Part shown: in pieces, positions 7,753-16,880 of the stretch
Layout: each line of letters starts with the position of its first letter
How positions within the stretch are numbered: the stretch's first letter is position 1
From: Dyella silvatica
GTDB taxonomy: Bacteria > Pseudomonadota > Gammaproteobacteria > Xanthomonadales > Rhodanobacteraceae
Direction of reading: 5' to 3'
DNA length: 55,311 nucleotides
NCBI RefSeq assembly: GCF_026283955.1
Contig: NZ_JAPDPE010000018.1
Coordinates: 1-55,311, forward strand
Program-made: the position numbers and the translations under genes
The notes under the pieces: model-generated
Seen by the model: the letters and a program-made list of their open reading frames with translations, nothing else
The model's database searches: none
Told to the model about the DNA's origin: nothing

Positions 7753-8439
7753 TCACGCCAGCGCCTGCTCGACCAGGGTGCCCTTATCCAGATGCAGGGT
7801 CTGGTTGGCGTACTCGGCCGCCTTGGGATCGTGGGTCACCATCACAATGGTCTTGCCGTGTTCGCGATTGAGCTGACGTAGCAGGCCGAGTACGTCCTCG
7901 GCCGATTGCCGGTCAAGATCGCCGGTCGGCTCATCGCAAACCAGCAGGTTCGGATCGGACACAATGGCGCGGGCAATCGCCACGCGTTGCTGCTGACCGC
8001 CCGACAACTCATTGGGTTTGTGCGAACCGCGATCTTCCAGGCCGACCAGCTTCAAGGCAATCGCCGCATTCTTGCGCCGCTGTGCCGCGGACAGCTTGGT
8101 CAACAGCAGCGGCAGTTCGACATTGCGCTGCGCGGAAAGCATCGGCATCAGGTTATAAAACTGGAACACAAAACCGACGTTGGACGCGCGCCATTTGGCC
8201 AAGGCACCGGCACCGAACTGGTCAATGCGCTGACCGCCCACACTGATGCTGCCACCGCTGGCGGCATCCAGGCCACCGATCAGATTCAACAAGGTGGTTT
8301 TGCCGGAACCGGACGGCCCCATCAGCGCAAGGAAATCGCCCTCGGCGATATTCAGATTGATGTGATGCAGTACTTCAACTTTCTGTTTGCCGCGCACATA
8401 CACTTTGGAAAGGTCGCGAATTTCGATCAGCGTGCTCAT
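7753..8439 (-). CDS. ABC transporter ATP-binding protein, MacB/LolD type
   Basis: This is a 228-residue nucleotide-binding subunit. It has Walker A GPSGSGKTT near residue 40, a Q-loop in FVFQFYNLMPML, signature LSGGQQQRVAIARA, Walker B LLVCDEPTGDLD, and the H-loop in IVMVTHDPKAA. The sequence and length fit the MacB/LolD/FtsE class of export ATPases. ATG at 8439 is preceded by AGGAG at good spacing. It follows the adaptor gene by 85 nt, a gap that contains a 10-bp hairpin, and leads into the two permease genes. Confidence 0.93.
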   Translation of the reverse strand: MSTLIEIRDLSKVYVRGKQKVEVLHHINLNIAEGDFLALMGPSGSGKTTLLNLIGGLDAASGGSISVGGQRIDQFGAGALAKWRASNVGFVFQFYNLMPMLSAQRNVELPLLLTKLSAAQRRKNAAIALKLVGLEDRGSHKPNELSGGQQQRVAIARAIVSDPNLLVCDEPTGDLDRQSAEDVLGLLRQLNREHGKTIVMVTHDPKAAEYANQTLHLDKGTLVEQALA

Positions 8440-8485
8440 ACGATTGCTCCTGATACGTTGCTTAACTTGGTCACGATGTGATGAC

Positions 8486-8519
8486 TACGCAGCGGTACAT
8501 ATCGTCGCGCCGCTGCGTA
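8486..8519 (-). other. Intercistronic hairpin in the ABC export operon
   Basis: TACGCAGCGG (8486-8495) and CCGCTGCGTA (8510-8519) form a perfect 10-bp stem with a 14-nt loop between the adaptor and ATPase genes. There is no T-tract, so it may protect an mRNA end rather than terminate transcription. Confidence 0.4.
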
Positions 8520-8524
8520 CATGT

Positions 8525-9763
8525 CTATGGTTTGCCGGCTTGCTTTACCCGCATGCCGTCTTTCAGCTCGGCGGCAGGCGACAACACCACGCTTTCACCC
8601 GCCTGTACGGCCGCGGGTAACAAACGCAGATCGCCGTAACTTTGTGCGGCCGGTGTCACGACCCGCTGCTGCACGGTGTCGCCGACGAGCGCAAACACCA
8701 CGCTATGTCCGTCACGCTGGGTAATCGCCGTTGCCGGCACCAAGACGCCTTGCGGCCCTTGCGCGACAGCCTTCGGCGCCTCCTCCAGAAAGGACACACG
8801 CACGCCCATATCCGGCACGATGCGCCCGTCCTTCTGTTCCATCGCGACGCGCACTTTCACCGTGGCCTTGCCGCGATCGGCAGACGGCACGATGGCAATC
8901 ACATGCGCGGGAATTTTCCAGTCCGGGTAGGCATCCAACACGGCCTCGGCGTGCATCTCCGGCTTTACTCGTCCGATATAGGCCTCGTTGACGTCCACAT
9001 CGATTTCCAGCGAGTTCATATCGACGATGGTGCCCACGCCGGTGCGGGTAAAGCCGCCGCCCGCCGACAGCGGCGAGATGATTTCGCCGACCTGGGCGTC
9101 TTTCGTCGTAATCACACCGCTGAACGGAGCGTGCACCACGGTGTAGTCGAAATTGACCCTGGCGACCTCGACCCCGGCATCCGCCGCGAGCGCCTGTCGC
9201 TGTTGCGAAACCAGTTGCGCCCGGAAATTATTCGCCAGCGTACGCGCCTGCTCGGCCGATTGCGTCGACACCAGCCCGCGGGTCGCCAGGCCTTCCTGGC
9301 GCGTGGCGTCGCGCAGGTCTTGATCCAGCTGTACATTCAACTGGGTCACCAGCGCGTGCGCCGCTGCCGCTTGTGCCTTGGCCGCATCCAGGCTGGCCTT
9401 GTAGCCGCTGTCATCGAGCCTGGCCAGGACCTGGTCTTTCTCTACACGATCGCCCTCCTCGATCAACACCTCGGTCAAGGTGCCGGTAATCTGCGCCGAC
9501 ACCGTCGCCCGGCGCCGTGCCGTGACATAGCCGGTCGCCTGCAGCACGGCACCGCTGCTGCCATGGGAGGTCGGCGATATCGCCGCGACTGCTTGCACTT
9601 CGAGCACCTGCCGACCCAACAAAAACCAGCCCGCGCCAGCGAGCAGCAACACGATTAACGCTCCCCCGGCAACCATCCACGGCCAACGCGATGGACCGGA
9701 GTGCTGGTCCTCCCGCTGGCTGTGATCAATGCGCAGCTCCTTCAACAAATCCGCGTTATTCAC
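8525..9763 (-). CDS. Periplasmic adaptor subunit, MacA/HlyD (RND adaptor) family
   Basis: The 412-residue protein has a short cytoplasmic N-terminus, one membrane anchor (WPWMVAGGALIVLLLAGAGW, residues about 27-48), then the barrel-sandwich halves (ATVSAQITGTLTEVLIEEGD near 85 and VVHAPFSGVITTKDAQVGE near 205) flanking an alpha-helical hairpin, followed by beta-barrel and membrane-proximal domains. It links the inner-membrane exporter to an outer-membrane channel. It begins with GTG at 9763 after a GGGGGAA stretch and heads the four-gene operon. No TolC-type channel gene lies nearby, so a channel from elsewhere is presumably shared. Confidence 0.88.
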   Translation of the reverse strand: MNNADLLKELRIDHSQREDQHSGPSRWPWMVAGGALIVLLLAGAGWFLLGRQVLEVQAVAAISPTSHGSSGAVLQATGYVTARRRATVSAQITGTLTEVLIEEGDRVEKDQVLARLDDSGYKASLDAAKAQAAAAHALVTQLNVQLDQDLRDATRQEGLATRGLVSTQSAEQARTLANNFRAQLVSQQRQALAADAGVEVARVNFDYTVVHAPFSGVITTKDAQVGEIISPLSAGGGFTRTGVGTIVDMNSLEIDVDVNEAYIGRVKPEMHAEAVLDAYPDWKIPAHVIAIVPSADRGKATVKVRVAMEQKDGRIVPDMGVRVSFLEEAPKAVAQGPQGVLVPATAITQRDGHSVVFALVGDTVQQRVVTPAAQSYGDLRLLPAAVQAGESVVLSPAAELKDGMRVKQAGKP

Positions 9764-9857
9764 CCTCTTCCCCCGCCGGTATCTACCGGTTACACAATGG
9801 ACAGCAACATGATGGATTCGACGACCTACAGCCAGAAGCCGCCATCAGCCATTGCCG

Positions 9858-9871
9858 ATGACAGCTGTCAT
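9858..9871. promoter_or_regulatory. Perfect 14-bp palindrome upstream of ABC export operon
   Basis: ATGACAGCTGTCAT reads identically on both strands and lies about 95 nt upstream of the adaptor start at 9763, inside the 293-nt gap with the DUF1579 gene. This is a likely operator for a TetR- or MarR-type regulator, but none is encoded next to it. Confidence 0.4.
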
Positions 9872-10056
9872 ATATAAGACGAACGAGACAACCCGATTTA
9901 GACCTGCCGTTTTTACTCGCATGCGTTACTGGAAGAAAGCCAACGAATAGCCGAACCGTGCAGTCGCTCCCACCAACGAAAGATTCGCGCAAGCCCGCGC
10001 TATGCCACGCTCAATAGGCCTGCCAAGATGCCGCCACCGCCTCCATGGAGTACGCC

Positions 10057-10590
10057 ATGACGTCCCTGCATCGCACTGCCTTTAGCGCATGGATCATATG
10101 CTGCGCCGCGCTATCGCTGCCCACGCTTGCCAACACTCCGGCCGTAGCCCCGGCGCATTGCCAGGATAGCGCCTATCGACAATTCGACTTCTGGCTAGGC
10201 GACTGGGATACCTATCGCATCGGCGCCGCCAATCCGTCCTCGGTCGCGCGAAACCGGGTCACCGCCATTCTCGGCGGTTGCGTACTGCATGAGGTCTATC
10301 AGCGTACAGACGGCTATACCGGCGAGAGCTATACCATCTACGACGCCGCCCGAAAGCGCTGGCATCAAAGCTGGGTGACCAATGAAGGCGAGCTGCTGGT
10401 GGCCGAAGGCACCCAGCAAGGCAAGCAGATCGTCCTGACCGGCAGTACCTACGACGCCAAAGGCGAAACGTTGCATAAGGTGAGTTGGGAGCCGACCGCC
10501 GAAGGTGTTCGTGAAACCGCCACCGCCTCAAGCGATGGCGGCAAAACATGGGCACCCGAATTCGACATCATGTTTCGCAAGCATGGTTGA
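10057..10590 (+). CDS. Secreted DUF1579-like protein
   Basis: The 177-residue product has an N-terminal signal peptide (MTSLHRTAFSAWIICC then AALSLPTLAN, cleavage likely before TPAVAP). The mature part opens with YRQFDFWLGDWDTY, the landmark of the DUF1579 family, a calycin-like beta-barrel of unknown role. I prefer the start at 10057, because the ATG at 10045 overlaps a GGAG that serves as its ribosome-binding site at ideal distance. It stands alone between the export operon and the FAH hydrolase gene and has no assigned function. Confidence 0.75.
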   Translation: MTSLHRTAFSAWIICCAALSLPTLANTPAVAPAHCQDSAYRQFDFWLGDWDTYRIGAANPSSVARNRVTAILGGCVLHEVYQRTDGYTGESYTIYDAARKRWHQSWVTNEGELLVAEGTQQGKQIVLTGSTYDAKGETLHKVSWEPTAEGVRETATASSDGGKTWAPEFDIMFRKHG

Positions 10591-10665
10591 TAACACCGTG
10601 GCAGCCCCGGTGTTGCTACCACAACATTCGGCCCAGCCACGCTTGAGCTGCTACTCTTTTGCCCT

Positions 10666-11352
10666 ATGTCATACGCCATCGCACCGCCTTCGATACCGAG
10701 TCTGCCGATCATCGGTAGTGAGCAACGCTTTCCCGTTCGGCGGGTGTTCTGCGTCGGCCGCAACTACGCCGACCACGCCAAAGAGATGGGTGCCACGGTA
10801 GACAAAGACACCCCGATGTTCTTCTGTAAACCAGCCGATGCGGTAGTTACCGACGGTGCCGATGTGCCTTATCCGCAGGCTACCACCGAGCTACACCATG
10901 AGGTGGAATGGGTGATCGCGCTGGGTTCCGGTGGCCGCGATATTGCCGTGGCCCATGCACAAGCCCTGGTCTGGGGCTGCGGGGTCGGCCTGGACCTGAC
11001 CCGGCGCGACCTGCAAGCCGCGGTCAAGGCCAAAGGCCATCCCTGGGATATCGCCAAGGGCTTCGACCATTCGGCACCGGTATCCGCGCTGCGTCCAGTA
11101 AGCGCTGGCATGCCGCAGGGCGATACCGTGCTGCGGCTAAGCGTCAACGGCGCACTGCGCCAGCAAGCGCATTTGAGCGACATGGTGCATAGCGTGCCGG
11201 AGATCATCGCAGCACTCTCCACCTTGTTCGAACTCCAGGCCGGCGACCTGATCTTTACCGGCACGCCTGCCGGGGTGGCCGCGTTGCAACGTGGCGACCG
11301 CTTTCATGCCGAGCTGGTTGGCGTGGCCAGCCTTGAGGGCACGATCGTTTAA
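10666..11352 (+). CDS. Fumarylacetoacetate hydrolase (FAH) family protein
   Basis: The 228-residue single-domain FAH enzyme has the metal site E79-x-E81 with D110 (E-x-E-x28-D pattern), the conserved VGRNYADHAKEMG near the N-terminus and the loop LIFTGTPAGVAALQRGD near the end. Small members cleave or hydrate acylpyruvates such as fumarylpyruvate, or decarboxylate oxaloacetate. The exact substrate cannot be read from the sequence. No aromatic-degradation genes flank it, which favours a housekeeping acylpyruvase/decarboxylase role. It starts with ATG at 10666 and has no clear Shine-Dalgarno. Confidence 0.88.
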   Translation: MSYAIAPPSIPSLPIIGSEQRFPVRRVFCVGRNYADHAKEMGATVDKDTPMFFCKPADAVVTDGADVPYPQATTELHHEVEWVIALGSGGRDIAVAHAQALVWGCGVGLDLTRRDLQAAVKAKGHPWDIAKGFDHSAPVSALRPVSAGMPQGDTVLRLSVNGALRQQAHLSDMVHSVPEIIAALSTLFELQAGDLIFTGTPAGVAALQRGDRFHAELVGVASLEGTIV

Positions 11353-11472
11353 AGCGGCGCCGGGCGCGGCAACCCGGCTAGAGCGCTGAAACGCCTTCAC
11401 TAAGTCCCGGTTTCCCGTCTCGCCAGCCTGCGCTACAGTCCATGCGTCATCAGCCAATCCGTGGAGAGCAGC

Positions 11473-11883
11473 ATGGGTATGCTTCAAGAATTCAAAACCT
11501 TCGCCATGCGCGGCAATGTGGTCGATCTGGCCGTGGGCGTCGTCATCGGCGGCGCATTCGGCAAAATCGTCACGTCCTTGGTCGATCAAATCATCATGCC
11601 GCCGATCGGTGTGCTCACTGGCGGCGTCGATTTTTCCGAAATGAAATGGGTGCTCAAGCCAGCGGACAACAGCAATCCGGCACATAAAATTGCCGAGGTG
11701 GCGATCCAGTACGGCTCGTTCATCAATACGCTGATCCAGTTCGTCATCATCGCCTTCGCGATCTTTCTGGTGGTCAAGGCGATCAACAAGATCAACCGCC
11801 CAGAGGCCGCCGCGCCCGCGCCGACGCCTGCCGATGTCGTGCTGTTGACCGAAATCCGCGATTTGCTGAAGCAGAACAAGTAA
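11473..11883 (+). CDS. mscL: Large-conductance mechanosensitive channel MscL
   Basis: The 136-residue protein has the MscL plan: N-terminal helix [20 protein letters not shown], first pore helix [18 protein letters not shown], a periplasmic loop, second helix [20 protein letters not shown], and a C-terminal bundle helix ([11 protein letters not shown]). It opens under membrane tension during hypo-osmotic shock. The start at 11473 has GGAG seven bases upstream; the GTG at 11461 is upstream of that site and is rejected. Confidence 0.97.
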   Translation: MGMLQEFKTFAMRGNVVDLAVGVVIGGAFGKIVTSLVDQIIMPPIGVLTGGVDFSEMKWVLKPADNSNPAHKIAEVAIQYGSFINTLIQFVIIAFAIFLVVKAINKINRPEAAAPAPTPADVVLLTEIRDLLKQNK

Positions 11884-12088
11884 TCGCCACGCCAGCGCGG
11901 CGGGGCGAGCCAGCCCTGCCGCAGCTTCCTGCGACACGCGCACGCGCAGGTCGAACAGATTGTCCCCGAACAAGCCGCGGCGCTGTTGCCGGACGCCGTT
12001 TGCGCTTCACGTTATCCAAACATGACTTATGGCCTAAGCGGCGGCGCAACACCGCGCGATAATCGGGGTTTCCACCGAGGGGTCCCCG

Positions 12089-13540
12089 ATGCGCCATCTC
12101 CGCTTGAACCTGCTTGCCGCCAGCCTGCTATTGGCTTCCGGCATCGCCAGTGCCGCTACCGCTGCCGATAAAGGCACCGTCATTCCCCAGCAAGCCGTGC
12201 AGACCGCGGAGCAGCTGCGCGACAAAGCGATGACCGATAACACCGGCTACAAGATTGTCGAGTCACTGACCACCGAAATCGGCGCGCGCATCGCCGGCGG
12301 CCCGAACGACCAGCGTGCCCGCGACTGGGCTGTCGCCAAGTTCAAGGCACTGGGCTTTGACAAGGTCTACCTCGAGCCGGTGACCTACCCCCTATGGGAG
12401 CGCCGCAGTGAGCACGCCGAAATCGTCGCCCCGTTCCCGCAGCCGCTGACCCTGCTGGCGCTTGGCTATTCGGCCGGTACGCCCAAGGGTGGCCTCACCG
12501 CCGAAGTGGTGAAATTCGACGGCCTCGCCGCCCTCAAAGCAGCCGACCCGGCGTCGGTAAAGGGCAAGATCGTCTATATCACCTTTCATATGCAGCGTGC
12601 GAAAGATGGCCATGACTACGCCATCGGCTCGCCCGCGCGCACGCAGGGCCCGGTGATCGCCGCAGCCAAGGGCGCCGCGGGTTTTCTGCTGCGCTCGGCG
12701 GGCACCGATGCCAACAGCCGCACGCCGCATACCGGCGTAACCGGCTTCCGCGACCCCAAAGACGCCATCCCTGCAGCGGCACTATCCAACCCTGACGCCG
12801 ACCAGCTCGAACGCGTACTGGGCTACGGCAAGCCGGTCAGCGTGAAGCTGGATCTGGACTGCGGCTTCAACGGCAGCTACACCGGCGCCAATGTCATCGG
12901 CGAAATCACCGGCAAGAAGTATCCCGACCAGGTTGTCGCCATCGGTGGTCATCTGGATTCATGGGATCCCGGCACCGGCGCGATCGACGACGGCGCCGGC
13001 GTGGCGATTGCCATGGCCGCAGGCAAGCTGATCGGCGACCTGCCGCAACGCCCCGACCGCACCATCCGCGTGATCGCCTTTGCCAATGAGGAAATGGGCC
13101 TATGGGGCGGCCGCGCCTATGCCGAGAAGCATGCTGCGGATGTTGGCAAGCATCAGCTGGGCACCGAGTCCGACTTCGGCGCCGGCAAGGTCTGGCGCAT
13201 GACGGCCAGTGTCAAACCGTCGGCACGCGGCGCCATCGACCAGATCGCCAAGGTGTTGACGCCGATCGGCGTGGCCTATGACACCAAGCGCCCCGGCGGC
13301 GGTGGCTCTGACTTGTCGCAAATGCATGGCAAGGGCATGGCCGCATTGACGCTGACCCAGGACGGCACCGATTACTTTGATTACCACCACACCGCCAACG
13401 ACACGCTGGATAAGATCAAGCCGAACGAGCTGGCCCAGAATGTAGCCGTCTATGCGGCCTTCTCGTATATGGCGGCACAAGCCGAGGGCGATTTCGGCTC
13501 TGCCCCGGACGCCTTCAAGAACGACGGCGCCAACGACTGA
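12089..13540 (+). CDS. Secreted M28-family zinc metallopeptidase
   Basis: The 483-residue precursor has a clear signal peptide (residues 1-24, ending IASAATA). It has a PA-like insert (about 135-260) and an M28 catalytic domain. Likely zinc ligands and catalytic residues are H288 in GGHLDSWD, D300 in GAIDDGAG, E334-E335 in ANEEMG, D362 in TESD, and H434 in YHHTANDT. The family removes N-terminal residues or splits C-terminal carboxyl groups from peptides in the periplasm or outside the cell. The ATG at 12089 follows GAGGGG. The gene stands alone and ends at a bidirectional terminator shared with the convergent RND pump operon. Confidence 0.92.
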   Translation: MRHLRLNLLAASLLLASGIASAATAADKGTVIPQQAVQTAEQLRDKAMTDNTGYKIVESLTTEIGARIAGGPNDQRARDWAVAKFKALGFDKVYLEPVTYPLWERRSEHAEIVAPFPQPLTLLALGYSAGTPKGGLTAEVVKFDGLAALKAADPASVKGKIVYITFHMQRAKDGHDYAIGSPARTQGPVIAAAKGAAGFLLRSAGTDANSRTPHTGVTGFRDPKDAIPAAALSNPDADQLERVLGYGKPVSVKLDLDCGFNGSYTGANVIGEITGKKYPDQVVAIGGHLDSWDPGTGAIDDGAGVAIAMAAGKLIGDLPQRPDRTIRVIAFANEEMGLWGGRAYAEKHAADVGKHQLGTESDFGAGKVWRMTASVKPSARGAIDQIAKVLTPIGVAYDTKRPGGGGSDLSQMHGKGMAALTLTQDGTDYFDYHHTANDTLDKIKPNELAQNVAVYAAFSYMAAQAEGDFGSAPDAFKNDGAND

Positions 13541-13556
13541 AGCGACCCGCCCAAGG

Positions 13557-13593
13557 AAATAAGCTCAGCGAAATAAGCTTGAGCAAATAAGCT
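13557..13593. repeat. Three AAATAAGCT copies at 14-nt spacing
   Basis: AAATAAGCT begins at 13557, 13571 and 13585, directly after the M28 peptidase stop and before the terminator hairpin. It is a short AT-rich tandem repeat in otherwise GC-rich DNA. Confidence 0.6.
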
Positions 13594-13602
13594 TAGGAAA
13601 AT

Positions 13603-13631
13603 AAAAAGGCGACCCTTGAGGTCGCCTTTTT
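13603..13631. terminator. Bidirectional terminator between M28 peptidase and RND genes
   Basis: Five As precede GGCGACC (13608-13614), loop CTTGA, GGTCGCC (13620-13626) and five Ts (13627-13631). It can end transcription from either side of this convergent pair. Confidence 0.9.
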
Positions 13632-13665
13632 ATTGGCCATCAAACCGGCCTATGCCGGCACTGAA

Positions 13666-16600
13666 TCACCCCGCGTGCGCTGTATCGACCCGCTTGGATT
13701 TGCGTGAAAAGCGTTGTTGTATGCGGTCCAGGTAAAGATAGATCACCGGCGTCAAATACAGCGTCAACACCTGCGACACCAACAAGCCGCCCACCACCGC
13801 CAGGCCCAGCGGCCGGCGCGTCTCCGCGCCGGCGCCAATACCCAGCGCGATCGGCAAGGTACCGGCAAAGGCCGCCATCGTGGTCATCATGATCGGGCGA
13901 AAACGCACATGGCAGGCTTCGAGAATGGCCTGTGCCGGGGTCAGCTGCGCATTGCGCTGACGTTCGAGGGCGAAGTCGATCATCATGATCGCGTTCTTTT
14001 TCACGATGCCGATCAACATGACGATGCCGACGAAAGAGAACAAATCCAGTGGCGCGTGGAAAATCATCAATGTCAGCAACGCACCCACGCCCGCTGCCGG
14101 CAAGCCGGACAGAATCGTCAGTGGATGAATAAAGCTCTCGTAGAGAATGCCCAGCACCAGGTAAATCACGAACAGTGCCATGACCAGCAGCAAACCCATG
14201 CCTTGCATCGAGTCCTGGAAGGCCTGTGCCGTGCCTTGCACGCTGCCGGTAATCGACACCGGCAGATTCAGCTGCTTCATCGCGCCGCCGATACTGGTCA
14301 CCGCCTGGCTAAGGCTGACGCCCGGGGCCAGGTTGAACGAGATCGTCACCGCCGGCAGCTGACCCTGATGATTCACCGTCAATGCCTGCGGCCGTCGCTG
14401 GAAACTGGCTACCGCATTGAGCGGCACCAAGGCGCCAGTGCCCGAGGTGACGTAAAGCTGCGCCAGCACATCGGGATCGTTCTGCAAGGCGTACCCCACT
14501 TGCAGAATGACCCAGTACTGGGTGGACGCTCCGTAGATGGTCGAGATCTGATTGGCGCCAAAGGCCGAACCCAGCGCCGTCTGCACTTGATCCATGGTCA
14601 AGCCGAGCGGTGCCAGCTTGTCGCGATCGACACTGATCACAATGGACGGCCCATTGAGATTGAGGTCGCTGGTAACGTCCTGGAAGCCCGGCAACTTGGC
14701 GAAGGCGTCGATCACCTTGCCCGACCAGGCGTAAAGCGAATTCAGATCAATCGATTGCAAGGTGTATTGATACTGCGCCTTGGATTGCCGGCCACCCACC
14801 TGGATCGATGGCGGGTTTTGAATATAGGTACGAATACCCGGTATCTGGGCAAACTTTTTTCGCAGCTCCTGGATGATGCCGTTAGGGTCGAGTGCGCGTT
14901 CACTGGCCGGCTTCAGACGCAATAGAATCGAGCCGTTGTTGGTGGTGGTACGCGCGCCGCCACTGCCTACCGACGACATGAAGGCCTGGATGTTGGGATC
15001 CTTGGCGACGATAGCCGCCAGCTGCTGCTGCCGCGCGGCCATGCCGGTGACCGAAATATCGTCCGGGCCTTCCACGTTGACATTGAGCTGGCCGCTATCA
15101 CCGGCGGGGATGAAATCCTTGGCGACCACAACGAACAGCAAAGCGGTCACCAGCAAGCTGACAAAAAACACCCCCAGGGTGAAACGCGAATGCCTGACTG
15201 CCCAATCCAGCGAGCGGGCATAGCCTTGCCTCACATGCTCAAAGCCACGATCGAACAGCAACACGATACGAGTCTTTTTCTCATGCTCGGCATGCCGCAG
15301 AAAACGGCTGCACAGCATGGGGGTCAGGGTGATCGAGACAAAGCCCGAAATCAGGATCGCCACGCTCAAGGTGACCGCGAATTCGTGGAACAGCCGCCCC
15401 ACGATGCCGCCCATGAACATCACCGGTAAAAATACCGCCACCAGCGACAAGGTCATCGAGAAAATAGTGAAGCCGATTTCGGTAGCACCTTTAAGCGATG
15501 CCTCGAACGGGTCCATGCCATCCTCGATATGGCGAACGATGTTCTCCAGCATCACGATGGCATCGTCGACGACAAAGCCGACAACCAGGGTCAGCGCCAA
15601 CAAGGACAGGTTATCCAGGCTGTAGCCCAACGCAAACATCGCGCCAAAGGTACCCACGATGGACACCGGCAAGGCCAGCGCCGGAATCAAGGTGGCCGAG
15701 GCATTGCCGAGAAACAGATAAATCACCAGCACCACCAGCACACCGGCCAGCAGCAGGGTGAACTGTACGTCGTCCACCGAGGCGCGAATCGATTCCGAGC
15801 GGTCGTATAGCACCGCCAGCTTGATCGACGGCGGCAACGATGCCTCGAACTGCGGCAGTACCGCACGAATCCGATCGATGGTGGCCACGGTATTGGAGCC
15901 GGGCTGGCGTTGAATCGCCAGCACAATGGCGCGGTCGCTGTTGTACCAGCTCGCTACTTGGTCGTTCTGCACGCTGTCTTGCGCCACACCTAGATCAGCC
16001 AGACGAATCGGTGCCCCATTGCGATAGGCCACGATCACATCGTTATACAGATTGGCGCGTTGCAATTGGCCATCCGAACGAATCGACAGCAACTGGCGAT
16101 TGCCATTGAGCGAACCGGTGGCCAGGTTGACATTGGCTTTCGCGATCGCTGACTGCAATACATCAAAGCCTATGCCGCTGGCAGCCAGTTTTTGCGGATC
16201 GACACTGATGCGCACCGCGTACTTCTGCGAGCCGTACACATTCACCTGCGCCACGCCGTCAATCGTCGACAGGCGCTGAGCGAGCTGGGTCTCGGCGTAG
16301 TCGTCCACCGTCGACAACGGCTGCGTTTGCGAGCGCATGGTGAGGTAGATGATGGGCGCGTCCGCCGGGTTGACCTTGCGAAAGGTCGGCGGCGTCGGCA
16401 TGGTCGTCGGCAGCTGCCGCAAGGCGGCCGAGATAGCCGCCTGCACATCTTGGGCGGCACCATCGATGCTGCGATCCAGCTCAAAGGTCAGGGTGATCGA
16501 GGTCGAGCCCAGCGCGCTGGTCGAGGTCATCGCCTGGATACCGGCAATGGTCGACAACTGACCTTCCAGCGGCGTGGCCACCGCGGTCGCCATGGTCTCC

Positions 16601-16767
16601 GGCGCGGCACCCGGCAAGCTGGCACTTATCGTAATGGTGGGAAAGTCGACATTCGGTAACTCGTTCACCGGCAGCTTGGGATAAGCGACGACGCCGAAAA
16701 CCAGCAATGCCACCATCAACAGGGTGGCCATGACCGGACGACGAATACATAGCGCGGGCAGATTCAT
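13666..16767 (-). CDS. HAE1-family RND multidrug efflux permease (MdtB/MdtC-like)
   Basis: The 1033-residue protein has the RND plan: one N-terminal helix, a large periplasmic loop, six helices, a second loop and five or six C-terminal helices. The proton-relay pair is in LTLVVGFVVDDAIVMLENIV (fourth helix), and the matching lysine is in GIVKKNAIMMIDFAL (tenth helix). The N-terminal PVMATLLMVALLVFGVVAYP and the overall tone are closest to MdtB/MdtC/MuxB pumps. It exports drugs or metabolites with the adaptor encoded 113 nt upstream. Only one RND subunit is present, so it is presumably a homotrimer. No outer-membrane channel gene is in the cluster. Confidence 0.93.
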   Translation of the reverse strand: MNLPALCIRRPVMATLLMVALLVFGVVAYPKLPVNELPNVDFPTITISASLPGAAPETMATAVATPLEGQLSTIAGIQAMTSTSALGSTSITLTFELDRSIDGAAQDVQAAISAALRQLPTTMPTPPTFRKVNPADAPIIYLTMRSQTQPLSTVDDYAETQLAQRLSTIDGVAQVNVYGSQKYAVRISVDPQKLAASGIGFDVLQSAIAKANVNLATGSLNGNRQLLSIRSDGQLQRANLYNDVIVAYRNGAPIRLADLGVAQDSVQNDQVASWYNSDRAIVLAIQRQPGSNTVATIDRIRAVLPQFEASLPPSIKLAVLYDRSESIRASVDDVQFTLLLAGVLVVLVIYLFLGNASATLIPALALPVSIVGTFGAMFALGYSLDNLSLLALTLVVGFVVDDAIVMLENIVRHIEDGMDPFEASLKGATEIGFTIFSMTLSLVAVFLPVMFMGGIVGRLFHEFAVTLSVAILISGFVSITLTPMLCSRFLRHAEHEKKTRIVLLFDRGFEHVRQGYARSLDWAVRHSRFTLGVFFVSLLVTALLFVVVAKDFIPAGDSGQLNVNVEGPDDISVTGMAARQQQLAAIVAKDPNIQAFMSSVGSGGARTTTNNGSILLRLKPASERALDPNGIIQELRKKFAQIPGIRTYIQNPPSIQVGGRQSKAQYQYTLQSIDLNSLYAWSGKVIDAFAKLPGFQDVTSDLNLNGPSIVISVDRDKLAPLGLTMDQVQTALGSAFGANQISTIYGASTQYWVILQVGYALQNDPDVLAQLYVTSGTGALVPLNAVASFQRRPQALTVNHQGQLPAVTISFNLAPGVSLSQAVTSIGGAMKQLNLPVSITGSVQGTAQAFQDSMQGMGLLLVMALFVIYLVLGILYESFIHPLTILSGLPAAGVGALLTLMIFHAPLDLFSFVGIVMLIGIVKKNAIMMIDFALERQRNAQLTPAQAILEACHVRFRPIMMTTMAAFAGTLPIALGIGAGAETRRPLGLAVVGGLLVSQVLTLYLTPVIYLYLDRIQQRFSRKSKRVDTAHAG

Positions 16768-16880
16768 GCGCTATACCCCGCCACCGTGGCCTGCTCGCCC
16801 ATACTCACTGCGTGTTCCCGGCCGTGAATGCTCACGCCAGAGCTTGGGGTTGGAAGATAGAAACCGATCATCGTCATGGC

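Noticed and set aside
11137-11973. A 278-codon minus-strand open frame
   Set aside because: It is antisense to the FAH hydrolase and mscL, both confidently identified, and crosses their intergenic region.
13557-13593. The AAATAAGCT triplet as an origin or iteron array
   Set aside because: Only three short copies occur, directly after a stop codon and before a terminator, with no replication gene nearby.
13714-14925. A 403-codon plus-strand open frame
   Set aside because: It is antisense to the RND permease, is rich in His/Arg/Gln as expected from the opposite strand of GC-rich coding DNA, and has no recognisable domain.
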